Source: Trema orientale (taxonomy: Eukaryota > Streptophyta > Magnoliopsida > Rosales > Cannabaceae). Taken from it: a DNA stretch of 64,000 nt. The position numbers and the translations under genes were made by a program. A model generated the notes under the pieces. That model saw only the letters and a program-made list of their open reading frames with translations. It ran no database searches and was not told the origin of the DNA. Position 1 is the first letter of the stretch, and every line of letters starts with the position of its first letter. Of the stretch, positions 21,888 through 32,479 are shown piece by piece. Location: contig JXTC01000022.1 in NCBI GenBank assembly GCA_002914845.1, positions 92,564 to 156,563 on the forward strand, written 5' to 3'.

Positions 21888-24148
21888 ATGCATGATGTTT
21901 GTCATGTGAAAACTATCAAGCATTTGCATAAATATAATAGTTTAAGTAATATATATTATGCAATTTATTTGAATCATATAGAAGCAATTAATATGTCAAT
22001 TAAATTTAGACTTGTAAATAATTCAAGTAAAATCATCCATACCATCCTTCCAAAAGCTCTTTATTATTTTTTTTTTTTTTTGAGGTTGGACTTAATCATC
22101 ATCATTGATTTGTCTTTAAGCTCCAATCATTCAAGCTTAATATCATACCTACAACAATATCATGTATGCTTTTCTCCATGAAGGAGCCATTAGTTTCATC
22201 AAATATCACGTGCATAGATTCATCTACTACTTAGTTCTTTTATTGAAAAACTCTCTTTATGCATTATTAGTAATAGAGTAACTATGAAAAGTTCCAATAT
22301 TAGATTTTGAATCAAAATTTCAAGTTGGCTTTGGTATTTAAAAAGAATAAAGTATTTGCATCCAAAGATCCTAAAATAACCAATATTGGGTCTTTGATCA
22401 TTTTACATCACATGATAGTATTTTATTCAAAATATGTCCAATCAATAATAAAAATATTTTTTTTAATCACCAAAAGATATAATAAACTAATTTTTTTGGG
22501 CAAATTAGACTTCTAGTAATACAATCTCAAAGATAGATAAAGAATTGTTACTGATATTTATTATGCCAATGATCTTGCTTTTTTTGTTGTCTTTAAAGAA
22601 TGAAATATCCACCATCATTTCTTTGTGAAAGTTGAGAGCGTGGTGAAGTTATTGATTAAGTTCTTGGAACAACCATTTTCTTGCTTGTTCCTACAACAAA
22701 GATTCAAATTTGGGTTTTTGGTACCCACATAACTTTGGGTCCTTGGGGGTTAGTCTTTGAATTCTTTGGTACCCATTCTTGTTTGACACTAAAATATGCA
22801 TTTTTCTTAATAGAGCATGAAAAATTTGTATGTTTATTTTGGTTGCAATAAGTACATGCATACTTTGAGTTACTATTAGATGTTGCTTTGACAAAATAAT
22901 TTTTGAGATACTTTTATTTTATGAAAGTTTTGTATTCTATACCTCCTTTGTCAAAAACACATCTTTGTCCACCGAGTATTAAATCAAAATTCTTCTTTCT
23001 ATTAGTGAACTTGTGGACAATATTGATTAAATCCAAAACTTTTTCTTTTAAGGAAGCATTTTCATTTTTCAAAGATGCACATCTATCACATGTCAAAATA
23101 ACTTCCTTTTCTTTTGAAAACTTTTCAAGTTCTTTCGATAAAAGAGATAATTTTTTCTTGAGAGCTCTATTTTTCAAAATAAACAATTTATAGTTATGAT
23201 GCAATTTATTAAAGTCATCAAGTAATTCCCTATATGATAACTCTTCTTCATCACTATCATTATCAAAATCATCAAGTAAGTCATCATTGAGATCAAAAGA
23301 TTTTACCTCATTATCGATAGCCATGAAGCACACGTTATCAATTTCCTCTTGAATTTCTTCATTTGATTCATCGTTTCCATTATCAACCAATGTGACCTTC
23401 ATTTCCTTTTCTTCTCCCTCATCTTGATTTTTGTTCTTGATCATCATGATCTCATGAGAAATGAGAAATTTGATAAGTTCTTCTAGAGTCACATTGGTGA
23501 TGTCTTTCTCCTTTTGGATAGCAACCTCCTCCTTTTGATATGCTCTTGTTAAGATTTTTAGAACCTTTGTTACCATTTCGGTATTGCTATAAGTTTTCCC
23601 AAGAGCATGAAGATCATTAGTGATGTTAGTAAGTCTCATAAACATTTGAGCAATAGATTCATCACTTTTCATTTCAAATAAATCATAGTCATGCACAAGC
23701 ATATTAATTTTACTTTCTTTAATTTGACTTGTGTTTTCATATGAGCTTTCAAGCATTTTTCATATTTCATGTGCACTAGTAGCCATTTGTACACTATTAT
23801 AAATATTTACATCTAGACTACATAACAAACAATGCAAAGCATATCCATAACTAGAAAACATGATTTTGTCAAAATCATCATATTCATCTAATTCTTTTTC
23901 AACAAGTTTATCATGAAATATTTTTCAAGGAATATATGGACCTTGAACAACAATATTCAATAAATCATCACCCAAAAATTTAAGAAATTTAAGTATTTTT
24001 TGATTTTCTAAATATTGTAATAAATACCATTGAAAAATGGTGGTCTAGTTGAAAACCCCTCATTTGAAAGATTTTAAAAATTGTTTGGGTTCGCCATCTC
24101 AAGACGGTTAAGTTTTTAAAATTTGAGCACCAAACTCTAATATAAAAT
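21888..24148 (-). pseudogene. Copia retrotransposon internal region, degenerate
   Basis: Minus strand, reading leftwards. A decayed primer-binding/leader area (TTTGGTGCTC) lies near 24125-24135. The gag frame is open at 22914-23756, with the UBN2-type capsid: TSQIKESKINMLVHDYDLFE, SIAQMF.RLTNI.NDLHALGK, LEELIKFLISHEI. An acidic stretch and a coiled-coil-like Lys/Glu segment follow. Next comes a VPK-type repeat (22691-22894), a protease/pre-integrase relic with DGGYF and KIIGI-like phrases (about 22500-22690), and an integrase piece RIFGCKYFIL (about 22330-22360). Multiple stops and deletions follow, and reverse transcriptase is missing. It is a dead element in the same orientation as the LTR at 24149-25183. 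Confidence 0.75.
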
Positions 24149-25183
24149 TGTTAGCCCAAGATTGACTACCCAAAAAGGGGGTGAATTGAGTTTTAAAACT
24201 TTTGCAGAAACTTTTCAACTATATAAAACTATAGACCACTATTTTTAAACTCTAAAGCTAAACAAACAATATTACCAAGTATATAGCAATAATATTAAGC
24301 AAATTAAGCACATTATATATCAAATACTCAATCAAATAGCTTGCAATAAGGTAAAGAGTGTAAGGATAGAAAAAATACAAACCCAATTTTTACGAGATTT
24401 GACAAACACGACGATTTGCCTACGTTCCTGGTCCTCGGCAACTTGCTTTGAACTTTCCACTATCGGATCAAGATTATGGGCTTGACCGATCCTTTTACAA
24501 ACGGAGTGAATTCTTCTTAGGTACACCCTAGCCTTTCCAATAGTCTTGACTCCGGCTCTACCACGCCTATCCTCGGATTATTTTGACTCCAGTGACAACC
24601 TCACCTACACAAATTATTTTGACAATGGTGCCAATCTCACTTATACCGAGTTGTTTATGACTTTGGTGCCAACCTCACCTCACACTCAATGATTTTCAAT
24701 AAACAAGAGTGAAAACTCACTCACAAACTCTCTCTTTCTAAATATTTTTAACATGAAAAAAAAACTTTTTGAGGATATTTTGGCTAGATTAAAAATGATA
24801 TTTATTTTCAAACTTCTAAAATAAAATGACCATTTAAACCTTAATAAAGTTTGAAAACTCTTTTGAAAGTACTTGAAAATTCTTTTGAAACTATAAGCCA
24901 ATGTAAAGAGAATTTATGTGCAATGAACTAAATCAAATACAAGACTAAGACATGAAATATACCCTATCTAGACACGGTCTTGTATCTTGATTTTTCATCT
25001 TCAAGCTTGATTCTAATAGGTCCATATGCATCCATCTTCAAGCTTGATTCCTTGATTAACTTGAGCTAAAACTTTAAAACTATTATTTCACTACACACTC
25101 AAGTTAAATCATTAGTACTAAATCAAATATTTGTTATCTTCAAAATAAGATTGAGTAAGATAGAAACCTTAATTTCTCAACAA
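24149..25183 (-). repeat. LTR of the Copia element
   Basis: Starts TGTTAGCCC on the plus strand and ends TCTCAACA. On the minus strand this is TGTTGAGAAATTAAGG to GGGCTAACA, an LTR-like TG...CA pair of about 1035 bp. It lies directly upstream, on the minus strand, of the tRNA-primer-like leader and the gag, so it is the 5' LTR. No matching 3' LTR is seen to the left. Boundaries are inferred from end motifs. Confidence 0.6.
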
Positions 25184-25745
25184 CTAGTTACCAATTATAA
25201 GAGTGATGACTATTTGTTGGTTACTAGTAACTAATTTAGTTACAATTTACCAATTATAGGATCGGTTTTTGGTAATCGGTAACTAGAGATGACCATTTAT
25301 CAATTTGGTTACTATTTCTAAACTGGTGAGCAGCAACAAGACAGGTGACTGGTAATTAGTTACCATAACTTAGTTACATGTATTAAAAAAATGTCATAAT
25401 GAATCAAATATGACAAATTCTCATAAAAAAGGACGAAGCCAACATGCTTATCAGTTTGGTTACCAGTCTTGTTACTACTAACTAATTTGGTTACCAGTCT
25501 TATTATTATTAACCAATTTAGTTACTAGTTACTCTTGTTACATATAATTAATCTCGTTATGTAAGTTACTAATTTGATTACTCTAGTTACTAATAACCAA
25601 TTTGATTACTAGTTACTTTGATTACTTGTTACTAATATTATTATGGCGGTTACGAATAATTAATCTAGTTATTGGTTTCTAAACTTGTGCTTACTATTTA
25701 TAAGACTAGTAACCATAACCAGTTTGGTTACTAGTTTTTAAACTA
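25184..25745. repeat. Degenerate TTACTAGTTAC / GGTTACTAGT repeat array
   Basis: About 560 bp dominated by variants of GTTACTAGTAACTAATTTGGTTAC, in which short palindromes (TTACTAGTAA) recur at irregular 15-30 bp intervals. A smaller cluster of the same words lies at 27465-27560. No coding potential. The family is not recognised. Confidence 0.7.
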
Positions 25746-26987
25746 GTGACTTTTGCTTTTAATAAACTTTTGCTTTCTGGATTTTTTTTCCTTTTTTTTG
25801 CTATTTTTTTAAGAATATATTTTTTTTTTTTAAAAATCTTTTTCTTTTTTTTCTCTAAAAGAAAAGTGGTTGGCTACCCTTTAAGGACAAAAATACCTTT
25901 TTGTTTGAAAAAAAAAAATTAGAACTATAACAAATGGAAGCAAAATATAACTTTGATTAAGAAAGAAATTAGATTTGTCATCTTTCAATTTAGGTGTCTT
26001 TTTTCCTAAGAAATCACACTCATTTATCATGTTTGCATCACAGCCACACGACCATCATTTCGTAGAATACTCCAACATAAGGTTTAGAAATACATAGAAA
26101 TATAAAAGAAATACTAACAGAATATGATAATCTTGTAACCAATGAACATTACATTGCAAATAAGTCAGAATGCATTCTATCACAAAAGCAATTCATATCT
26201 TCAAGGGTAAATGACAAAACAAATTAAGTATATGCTGCACCATATTTCTAGCATCACCAAAGTGGAATCTTGCCTAAATGGAAACACAAAGATAACACAA
26301 TCAGAAATAGGCATTATGTATTGCCAAGCCAGCTAAACTTTTGTAGCAAAACAAGTAACTACTCTATAAAATAATAATATCCCCTGAAAATTTATGGCTA
26401 ATAATTTGGTTTCTATTTGGCTTTCTCACTAGTTATGCAACAAAGACTTCTACTAGTATTATAGAGTTAAATTCTATGCATGGATGAAATAACATATTGA
26501 ATATCAACTGATTTTATCCCTTTTTCTCTGAATAATTATCTTCATCAAGTAGTATATTAGAACTCTGAAATATGTAATAGTACATACAATTTAGTAAAAA
26601 AAAATGACAAGAAATATAAGAAAGGATAGTGAAACAAACTACAGCTCATGACCACGAATGTGAAATTTGCAACTGCAAGATTTCTTCTTGTCTTGTAACT
26701 TTTGTAAAGTTTATTTAGCCTGGTTGTAGCCAGATTGAGCTCATTTTATGATATTGTAGACAATAATTTTCACTATTTGCTAAATAAATCTTGGGATTAA
26801 GTCGAAAACAATAGTGAAATCTAAAATGCACCGATTTTCAGTTCAAACGAAAGGATTTTTTTTGAAATATTATAAGGGATTTTAAGAAGGAGAAACTGAA
26901 ACCCATAGGGGCATTTCAACAAACATGTAGAATCCATCAAGGTGTGTAAAAACACCTGAAAAATGCAAACCCCAACTTCCATATTAC
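25746..26987. other. No confident gene
   Basis: AT-rich DNA with poly-T runs at 25790-25860. If the leader at 26988-27122 is real, this would be the downstream part of a minus-strand transcript, but I see no open frame with domain content. Confidence 0.4.
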
Positions 26988-27122
26988 CTCTAATTCTGAA
27001 TCCATAGCAAGAGATAGAGAAAGATGTAGATCAATAATCACAAAGAGGCTCAGATCGTGCTTGAAGTGAAGAAGAAGAAGAAGAAAAAGGAGGCGACATG
27101 AGAAAGAAATATTACCACACAA
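26988..27122 (-). other. Possible 5' end of a minus-strand transcript
   Basis: A CT-rich leader (complement of the GAAGAAGAAGAAG run near 27068-27085) precedes an ATG at 27005 starting MDSELE, followed at once by a donor-like GTAATA. A (GA)n/(GT)n tract lies just upstream at 27190-27222. This looks like a plant 5' UTR and first exon, but no downstream exon was recognised. The uninterrupted frame encodes only a 21-residue extension, so the call is weak. Confidence 0.25.
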
Positions 27123-27189
27123 TTAAACAAAATCATATCAGGGAGTGATCACCGATCGTAGCATCTGAGGCCAGGACTTAGCTTAGAAA

Positions 27190-27191
<2 letters not shown>

Positions 27192-27222
<31 letters not shown>
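27192..27222. repeat. (TG)n-(GA)n microsatellite
   Basis: Compound TGTGTG...GAGAGA simple repeat. Confidence 0.9.
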
Positions 27223-27399
27223 CTTTCATAGGTCAAAGAAAAATAGTATATTTCTGAAAATTACCGTACGCAAAATAATCAAAACCTCAGTACCGTATAT
27301 CTCCAATTCTTTTTTAAAAAGTCCGTGTAGTCCCTAATTTCCTCTTTTCACTAAAGGAATTACAAAAATACGGAACTCAGGGTTTTTTTTTTCAAATTT

Positions 27400-27640
27400 T
27401 CATACGGTTTTTATTAGAAAGTTATCACTTTTTAAAAAATATTTAGAAAAATATCATTTTTTAAAAACAGTTACTAGTTACCGGTTTCTGGGAACTTGTT
27501 ACTGGTTACTGGTTACCAGTTATAAATATCTTTAACTGCTGGTTATCAGAAATTAGTTACTATTTTAAAAATGATATTTTTCTAAATAGTTTTCAGAAAA
27601 TAGTATTTATCTAATAAAAACTGTACTGCACCTTAAAAAA
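27400..27640. repeat. Foldback element with TTACTGGTTAC core
   Basis: ATTAGAAAGTTATCACTTTT and AAAAATATCATTTTTTAAAA (27412-27465) are inverted against TTTTAAAAATGATATTTTTC and AGTATTTATCTAATAAAAAC (27560-27620). The centre holds the GGTTACTGGTTACCAGTTA words also seen at 25184-25745. It could be a small MITE. No target duplication was found. Confidence 0.5.
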
Positions 27641-28149
27641 ATTTAAACCACCACATTTTTCAATTTTTTTTTTAAAAATCACCGTACAATGTCTAATTTC
27701 CCCCAATTGTAAACAGGACTCAGTGGCCAGGCCTAAGAAGCCCAAATGCCTTGGCTATTTGCTTACCCTCCGGTCTATCACCGACAACCGGCTTCACGTA
27801 TCACTCTTTTTCCGTGGGCCCCGCGTTCCGATTCTAGAGTTTTCCACTACTTTAAAATGAAACCCTGCCCGTTTGGTACTCTTTTCAAATCCTGTTTTAT
27901 GTTTTCAAAACAAAAAAATAAAATTAAGGATAAAAGTTGGCGTTTGGTGGCCCGTTTTTTAGAACAAAATTTGGAAATAGACACAAAAAAATCCAGAAAT
28001 TTGAAAACGTCAAATTGACGTTTTCTAATCTTCAACCCAAATCGCACATCCCTCTTCGTCCCGAACCCGATCTTCTCTCTCTCCCTTCCCGAATGAACCT
28101 CTCCCTCTTCCTTTCTGTTAACCTTGCTGATTGTCGCCGAATGTTCTCG

Positions 28150-28244
28150 AGCCCTCACTCTCCGTCATGCCGCTGGACGCCATGGCCACAGCCGGTTCTT
28201 TACACCCTAGCATTATTTTCTACTTCAGCTGTCAAATGTATGGG
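28150..28244. repeat. 95-bp sequence repeated exactly at 30971-31065
   Basis: Runs from AGCCCTCACTCTCCG to AAATGTATGGG and is identical to 30971-31065. It ends at the single N at 28245. Judged to be an assembly overlap rather than biology (see findings). The sequence could belong to the 5' end of a transcript starting near 28080-28170, because upstream DNA is CT-rich, but no gene is recognised. Confidence 0.9.
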
Positions 28245-28245
28245 N

Positions 28246-30970
28246 ACTTTTGGGGGTCAGACCATAGAGTTTTACGTCTTGTCCTAGACAATCACCAATT
28301 GGAGCTATCTATTGGAACCCGACAGAAGAGCTTTACTTTCGAACCATTTTGGGTGGGAGACAGGGAGTGCAAAGAGGTTATTACGGCAGCATGGCCCATC
28401 TTGAACCAACCAGAGACAATTGAGATGTTTGAAGCAACTTTAGCAGCTTGCTCTGCTGATCTAGTGACCTGGAGTAAACAGAAATATGGGCATGTGCCTA
28501 CACAGTTGAGGAATACTATAAAGAAACTTGCGTTGGCAAATAACGGCAGTCGAAGTGCAGTAAATTTGGCAAATATTCGGAAGTTAGAAAAGGAAAGGGA
28601 CAGACTTTTATTTCTTGACGAAGAATTTTGGCGCCAACGATCTAGAGCCGATTGGTTAAAAGGAGGGGATCGAAACTCAAAATTCTTCCATGCTAAAGTA
28701 AACCAACATAGAGATAAAAAACAAATTGTTGGTTTGGAGGATGAGTCTGGAAGATGGTGTGAGGACATGGGAGAATGCAATGCTATTATTCAGAGATATT
28801 TTACTGCTATCTTTCAAACCAATAATCCGAGTGTGGCTCAGAAGCATACAATTCTTGATGGGATCCAATCTAGAATTTCGGACGAAGTGAATGAGCTACT
28901 GATGGCTTATTACTCTGACGATGAGATTCAAAAAGCAGTCTTTGATATGGGTCCTACGAAGGCACCTGGCCCAGATGGGTTCCATGCACTTTTTTATCAA
29001 AAATATTGGAGCGTGGTAGGAGGTAGAGTGACCATTCTTTGTCGTCAATTTCTTTCTGGTGAACTGTCTATTGGCCATTTGAACTCTACCAATGTTGTGC
29101 TTATTCCAAAAGTGAAAAGTCCAAAAAAGGTATCAGACTTTCGTCCTATTAGCTTGTGCAATGTCATTTACAAGATTGTTACAAAATGCTTAGCTAATAG
29201 ACTAAAGTCCATTCTACCATCAATTATACATGAGTCACAGAGTGCTTTTGTCCCCGGTCGTCTCATAACTGATAATACTATAGCAGCTTTCGAATTAATG
29301 AATTCTCTGAGGAGGAAAACAGGTGGGAAAAAAGGGTGGATTGCTTTGAAACTTGACATGAGTAAAGCTTATGATCGAGTTGAGTGGTGTTTTTTGGCGG
29401 GAATGATGAGAAAGATGGGTTTCCATGAAACCTGGATTGAGGTGGTTATGGACTGTGTGTGCACTGCCAAGCTCTCTTTCATGGTTAATGGAACTTCGCA
29501 TGGAAAAGTTACTCCATCACGCGGCCTTCGTCAAGGATGCCCGTTATCCCCCTATCTCTTCTTATTATGTGCAGAGGGCCTGTCCTCTTTGTTACTAAGG
29601 GCAGAGGCGGATGAGAGTATTACGGGATTCTCTTGTTCCCACCATGGACCAAGAGTTTCCCACTTGTTTTTTGCTGATGACAGCTTACTTTTCTGCAGGG
29701 CTACTCTAGATGAGATTCAATCTATCAGGGTGATTCTTCAAGTTTATGAAGATGCTTCTGGTCAAGTGATAAATTTGCAGAAGTCATCAATCTCTTTTAG
29801 CCCCAATGTTGGACTGGAGTTACGAGAGATTATATTAGCAACTCTGGGTGTGAATGTTGGTACTCTCCATGAGAGATATTTGGGTCTTCCTGCTTTTATC
29901 GGACGGAATAGGTGTCACGCTCTTAAGAACGTCAAAGAAAAAGTCTGGGCCAAATTACAATCGTGGAAAGGAAAACTTTTCTCTATGGGGGGTAAGGAGA
30001 TCCTTATTAAAGCCGTTCTTCAATCAATCCCAGCCTATTCAATGAGCATTTTCAAACTCCCCATCTCTCTTTGCAATGAAATTCAAATGATGGCTTCTAA
30101 ATTCTGGTGGGGAAGTACAAATGAAAAGCAAAAATGCATTGGTGGCGTTGGGACCGTTTGTGTAGGAGCAAAAAAGAAGGAGGAATGGGGTTTCGAGTTA
30201 TCTCATATTTTAATCAAGCTTTACTAGCCAAACAAGGATGGAGGCTCCTTAAGTATCCTAGCGCTCTTATGACCAGAATTATTAAAGCTAAATATTACCT
30301 AAGGTATTCGCTTATGGAGGCTAAAATGGGGCATAATTCTTCAATGGTATGGCAATCTATCATATGGGGGAGAGATGTTCTGAAGATGGGGTTGAGATGG
30401 CGGGTCAGATCTGGAAATACCATTCGGGCTTTTAGGGACCCTTGGCTCCCCCGTCCAGTTTCTTTTCAACCAATTACAAGATGTTCTGAATCAATCATTG
30501 ATCTCAAGATGGCGGATTTGATTTGTGCTGGTCATTGGGATATGGATATGCTCAAACAACACTTCTTGGTGATTGATCATGAAACAATTCTGAGTACTCC
30601 TTTGGGAAATACTATATCAGATGATGTCCTAGTTTGGCACTATGACAAGAAAGGCTGTTACACGGTTAAATCTGGATATAAACTTTTGACAGATGCAAAG
30701 ATTGTTTCTAGCTCCTCTACAGTCGACAAAATAAGCGCGTGGTGGTCTTTCCTTTGGGCTTTAAAGATCCCCAACAAGGTCCGGGTTTTTATATGGCGAG
30801 CGTTCAATGAGATTCTACCCACCTCCCTTAATCTATCCCGGCGGGGCATTAGTTGTTCTGGTCTTTGCTCCACCTGTAGAGACGAGATTGATTCCACCTT
30901 CCACGCCCTATTATCTTGCTCTACGGCAGAAGAGGACTGGCGTAACAGCATATTCCAGCCAGTATTATCA
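28246..30970 (+). pseudogene. L1-type LINE ORF2 fragment, one frameshift
   Basis: Plant L1-like reverse transcriptase. The frame is open from 28246 to about 30130, then continues in another frame to about 30970, so one small indel lies near 30120-30135 in an A-rich stretch. Motifs in order: DFWGSDHR (end of the endonuclease domain), KAPGPDGFHALFYQKYW, FRPISLCNVIYKIVTKCLANRLK, SAFVPGRLITDN, KLDMSKAYDRVEW, GLRQGCPLSPYLF, the catalytic FADDSLLF, PAYSMS, WWRWDRLCRSKKEGGMGFR, and a zf-RVT-like region (SAWWSFLWALKIPNKVRVFIWR, C..C). Both ends are abrupt: the endonuclease is missing on the left, and the RNase H, 3' end and poly-A are missing on the right. Its first 95 bp are identical to 42394-42488. 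Confidence 0.85.
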
Positions 30971-31065
30971 AGCCCTCACTCTCCGTCATGCCGCTGGACG
31001 CCATGGCCACAGCCGGTTCTTTACACCCTAGCATTATTTTCTACTTCAGCTGTCAAATGTATGGG
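30971..31065. repeat. Second copy of the 95-bp repeat
   Basis: Identical to 28150-28244. It follows the LINE fragment directly, with no poly-A tail between them. Confidence 0.9.
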
Positions 31066-31626
31066 TTATTGATTTCAATTCTTTATTTTGTGGATCAGAT
31101 TGAAATGTATAGGAGTGTGGGGGTATGGGTTTTGATTTGATAAATCCACAAGGCTTATAGGACTAGACGAAACCTTGATGATGAGAACGGCATTAAATTT
31201 CTAATGCCTAATTGTATCAGTTGAGCAAAATTTGCTTATTTCGTCTTATACTGATCTCTTGATTTTTTTTTTTTTTTTTTTGTAGTTTAATCACATTTTT
31301 TTTCCCGAGTCCATCTCTTGCATATATACCCCTTGGTTGGCCTGACAAAATTTACCGTAATTAGTTTCTTTATTAATAATTTTGTTATACCAGCTACATA
31401 TATCTATTGATTAGGTGAAAACTATCCATAACGAGCAGATAAGTAATTTTCTCTGGCTACATTTAGTGCTGTCTCTTAATTAAATGTGATATTCATTTTT
31501 TTGTTATGTTTGGCTTCCATGGTTATCAGCATATCAACAATAATTAGTTCTCATAGTTCCTTTCTCTGTCTATTATAAATTAACATCTTATAATGACTCC
31601 TTCAATAGACAATCACACTAACAACC
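31066..31626. other. Intergenic, no gene seen
   Basis: AT-rich, with a long T run at 31265-31283. A TATA-like TATTATAAAT (31571-31580) lies before the small frame at 31627. Confidence 0.5.
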
Positions 31627-31842
31627 ATGGCTAAATATCCCATTTTGATTGCCTTGGCATCATTCATTATGCTTCTAGTTCAAATCAATTGCGAGGGAGG
31701 CACCATTAATGGTCGAAGTGATTGGCAATGGCTTCTAGTATCATTAATTAATAGTAGTCTTTTTCTTCCCTGCTTTGAAGAATCATATTATTTGACTGCT
31801 ATAAACATACTCTTGTTGAGAATGTTTCTTTTATTTGGTTAG
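31627..31842 (+). CDS. Small hypothetical secreted peptide or first exon
   Basis: ATG-started frame of 71 codons. Residues 1-22 form a typical signal peptide: a basic start (MAKYP), a hydrophobic core (ILIALASFIMLLVQI) and a likely cleavage site around NCEG. The remainder (GGTINGRSDWQWLLVSLINS then FLPCFEES) matches no family I know. After about residue 35 it becomes hydrophobic and may be read-through into an intron. A TATA-like box lies about 47 bp upstream. It may be the first exon of a broken or longer gene. Confidence 0.3.
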   Translation: MAKYPILIALASFIMLLVQINCEGGTINGRSDWQWLLVSLINSSLFLPCFEESYYLTAINILLLRMFLLFG

Positions 31843-32479
31843 CATTGTACACTGTGGGACTAATTGTATAAATGAGAATGATCATATATTGTTATTTGTT
31901 CCTAGCAATGTAGTTTACACGTTATAAGTACTATTGGAAAGTATAATGTGAGACTAATTACTCTTATATGGCAATTAGCAAAAAAAGAAATCTCATATGG
32001 TTATGTGAAATGTGATAATATTGCTAGACATATGTAGTCTCTTTATCCACATCAAAACTAATATTATGTACAATAAATTTAGTTATGTTTTTATTATGAA
32101 CTTAAAATTTGAAGTCGTGTATCTTTAAAAAAATGTAGTTCATGTATCTCAAAAAAAAAAAACAATATTGTAGTTAATGCAATAATGCATCTCAAAAAAA
32201 AAGATACATTTTAGTTGTATTTAAACAAGTATTTTTAAAGAGATTTTATGTTATTATAGAAAAATAACATCTAAAAATATTTCAACCAAATGTGTCTGAA
32301 TTTATTTATTGTTTTATTTTTAAATACAAAACCAAACACATTTTTATATTTTTTAAACTCAGAACTAATAAGAAAATATTCAACCAAAGGCATTTTTGGA
32401 AACAAATTTTTCTTATCAATTTTCAATTTCTCAACTTAAATACACCTTATTCAAATCACCTATTTTTAAATCACAAACC
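31843..32479. other. Intergenic, no gene seen
   Basis: AT-rich, with A-tracts at 32150 and 32198. The stretch 32280-32490, with TTTTTAAATACAAAACCAAACAC and inverted TTTTTAAATCACAAACCAAACGG phrases, may be a decayed MITE. Confidence 0.4.

Noticed and set aside
28150..31065. LINE insertion with a 95-bp target-site duplication
   Set aside because: No 3' end or poly-A, an N at one junction, and a second exact 95-bp overlap with 42394-42488. An assembly artefact explains all of these.
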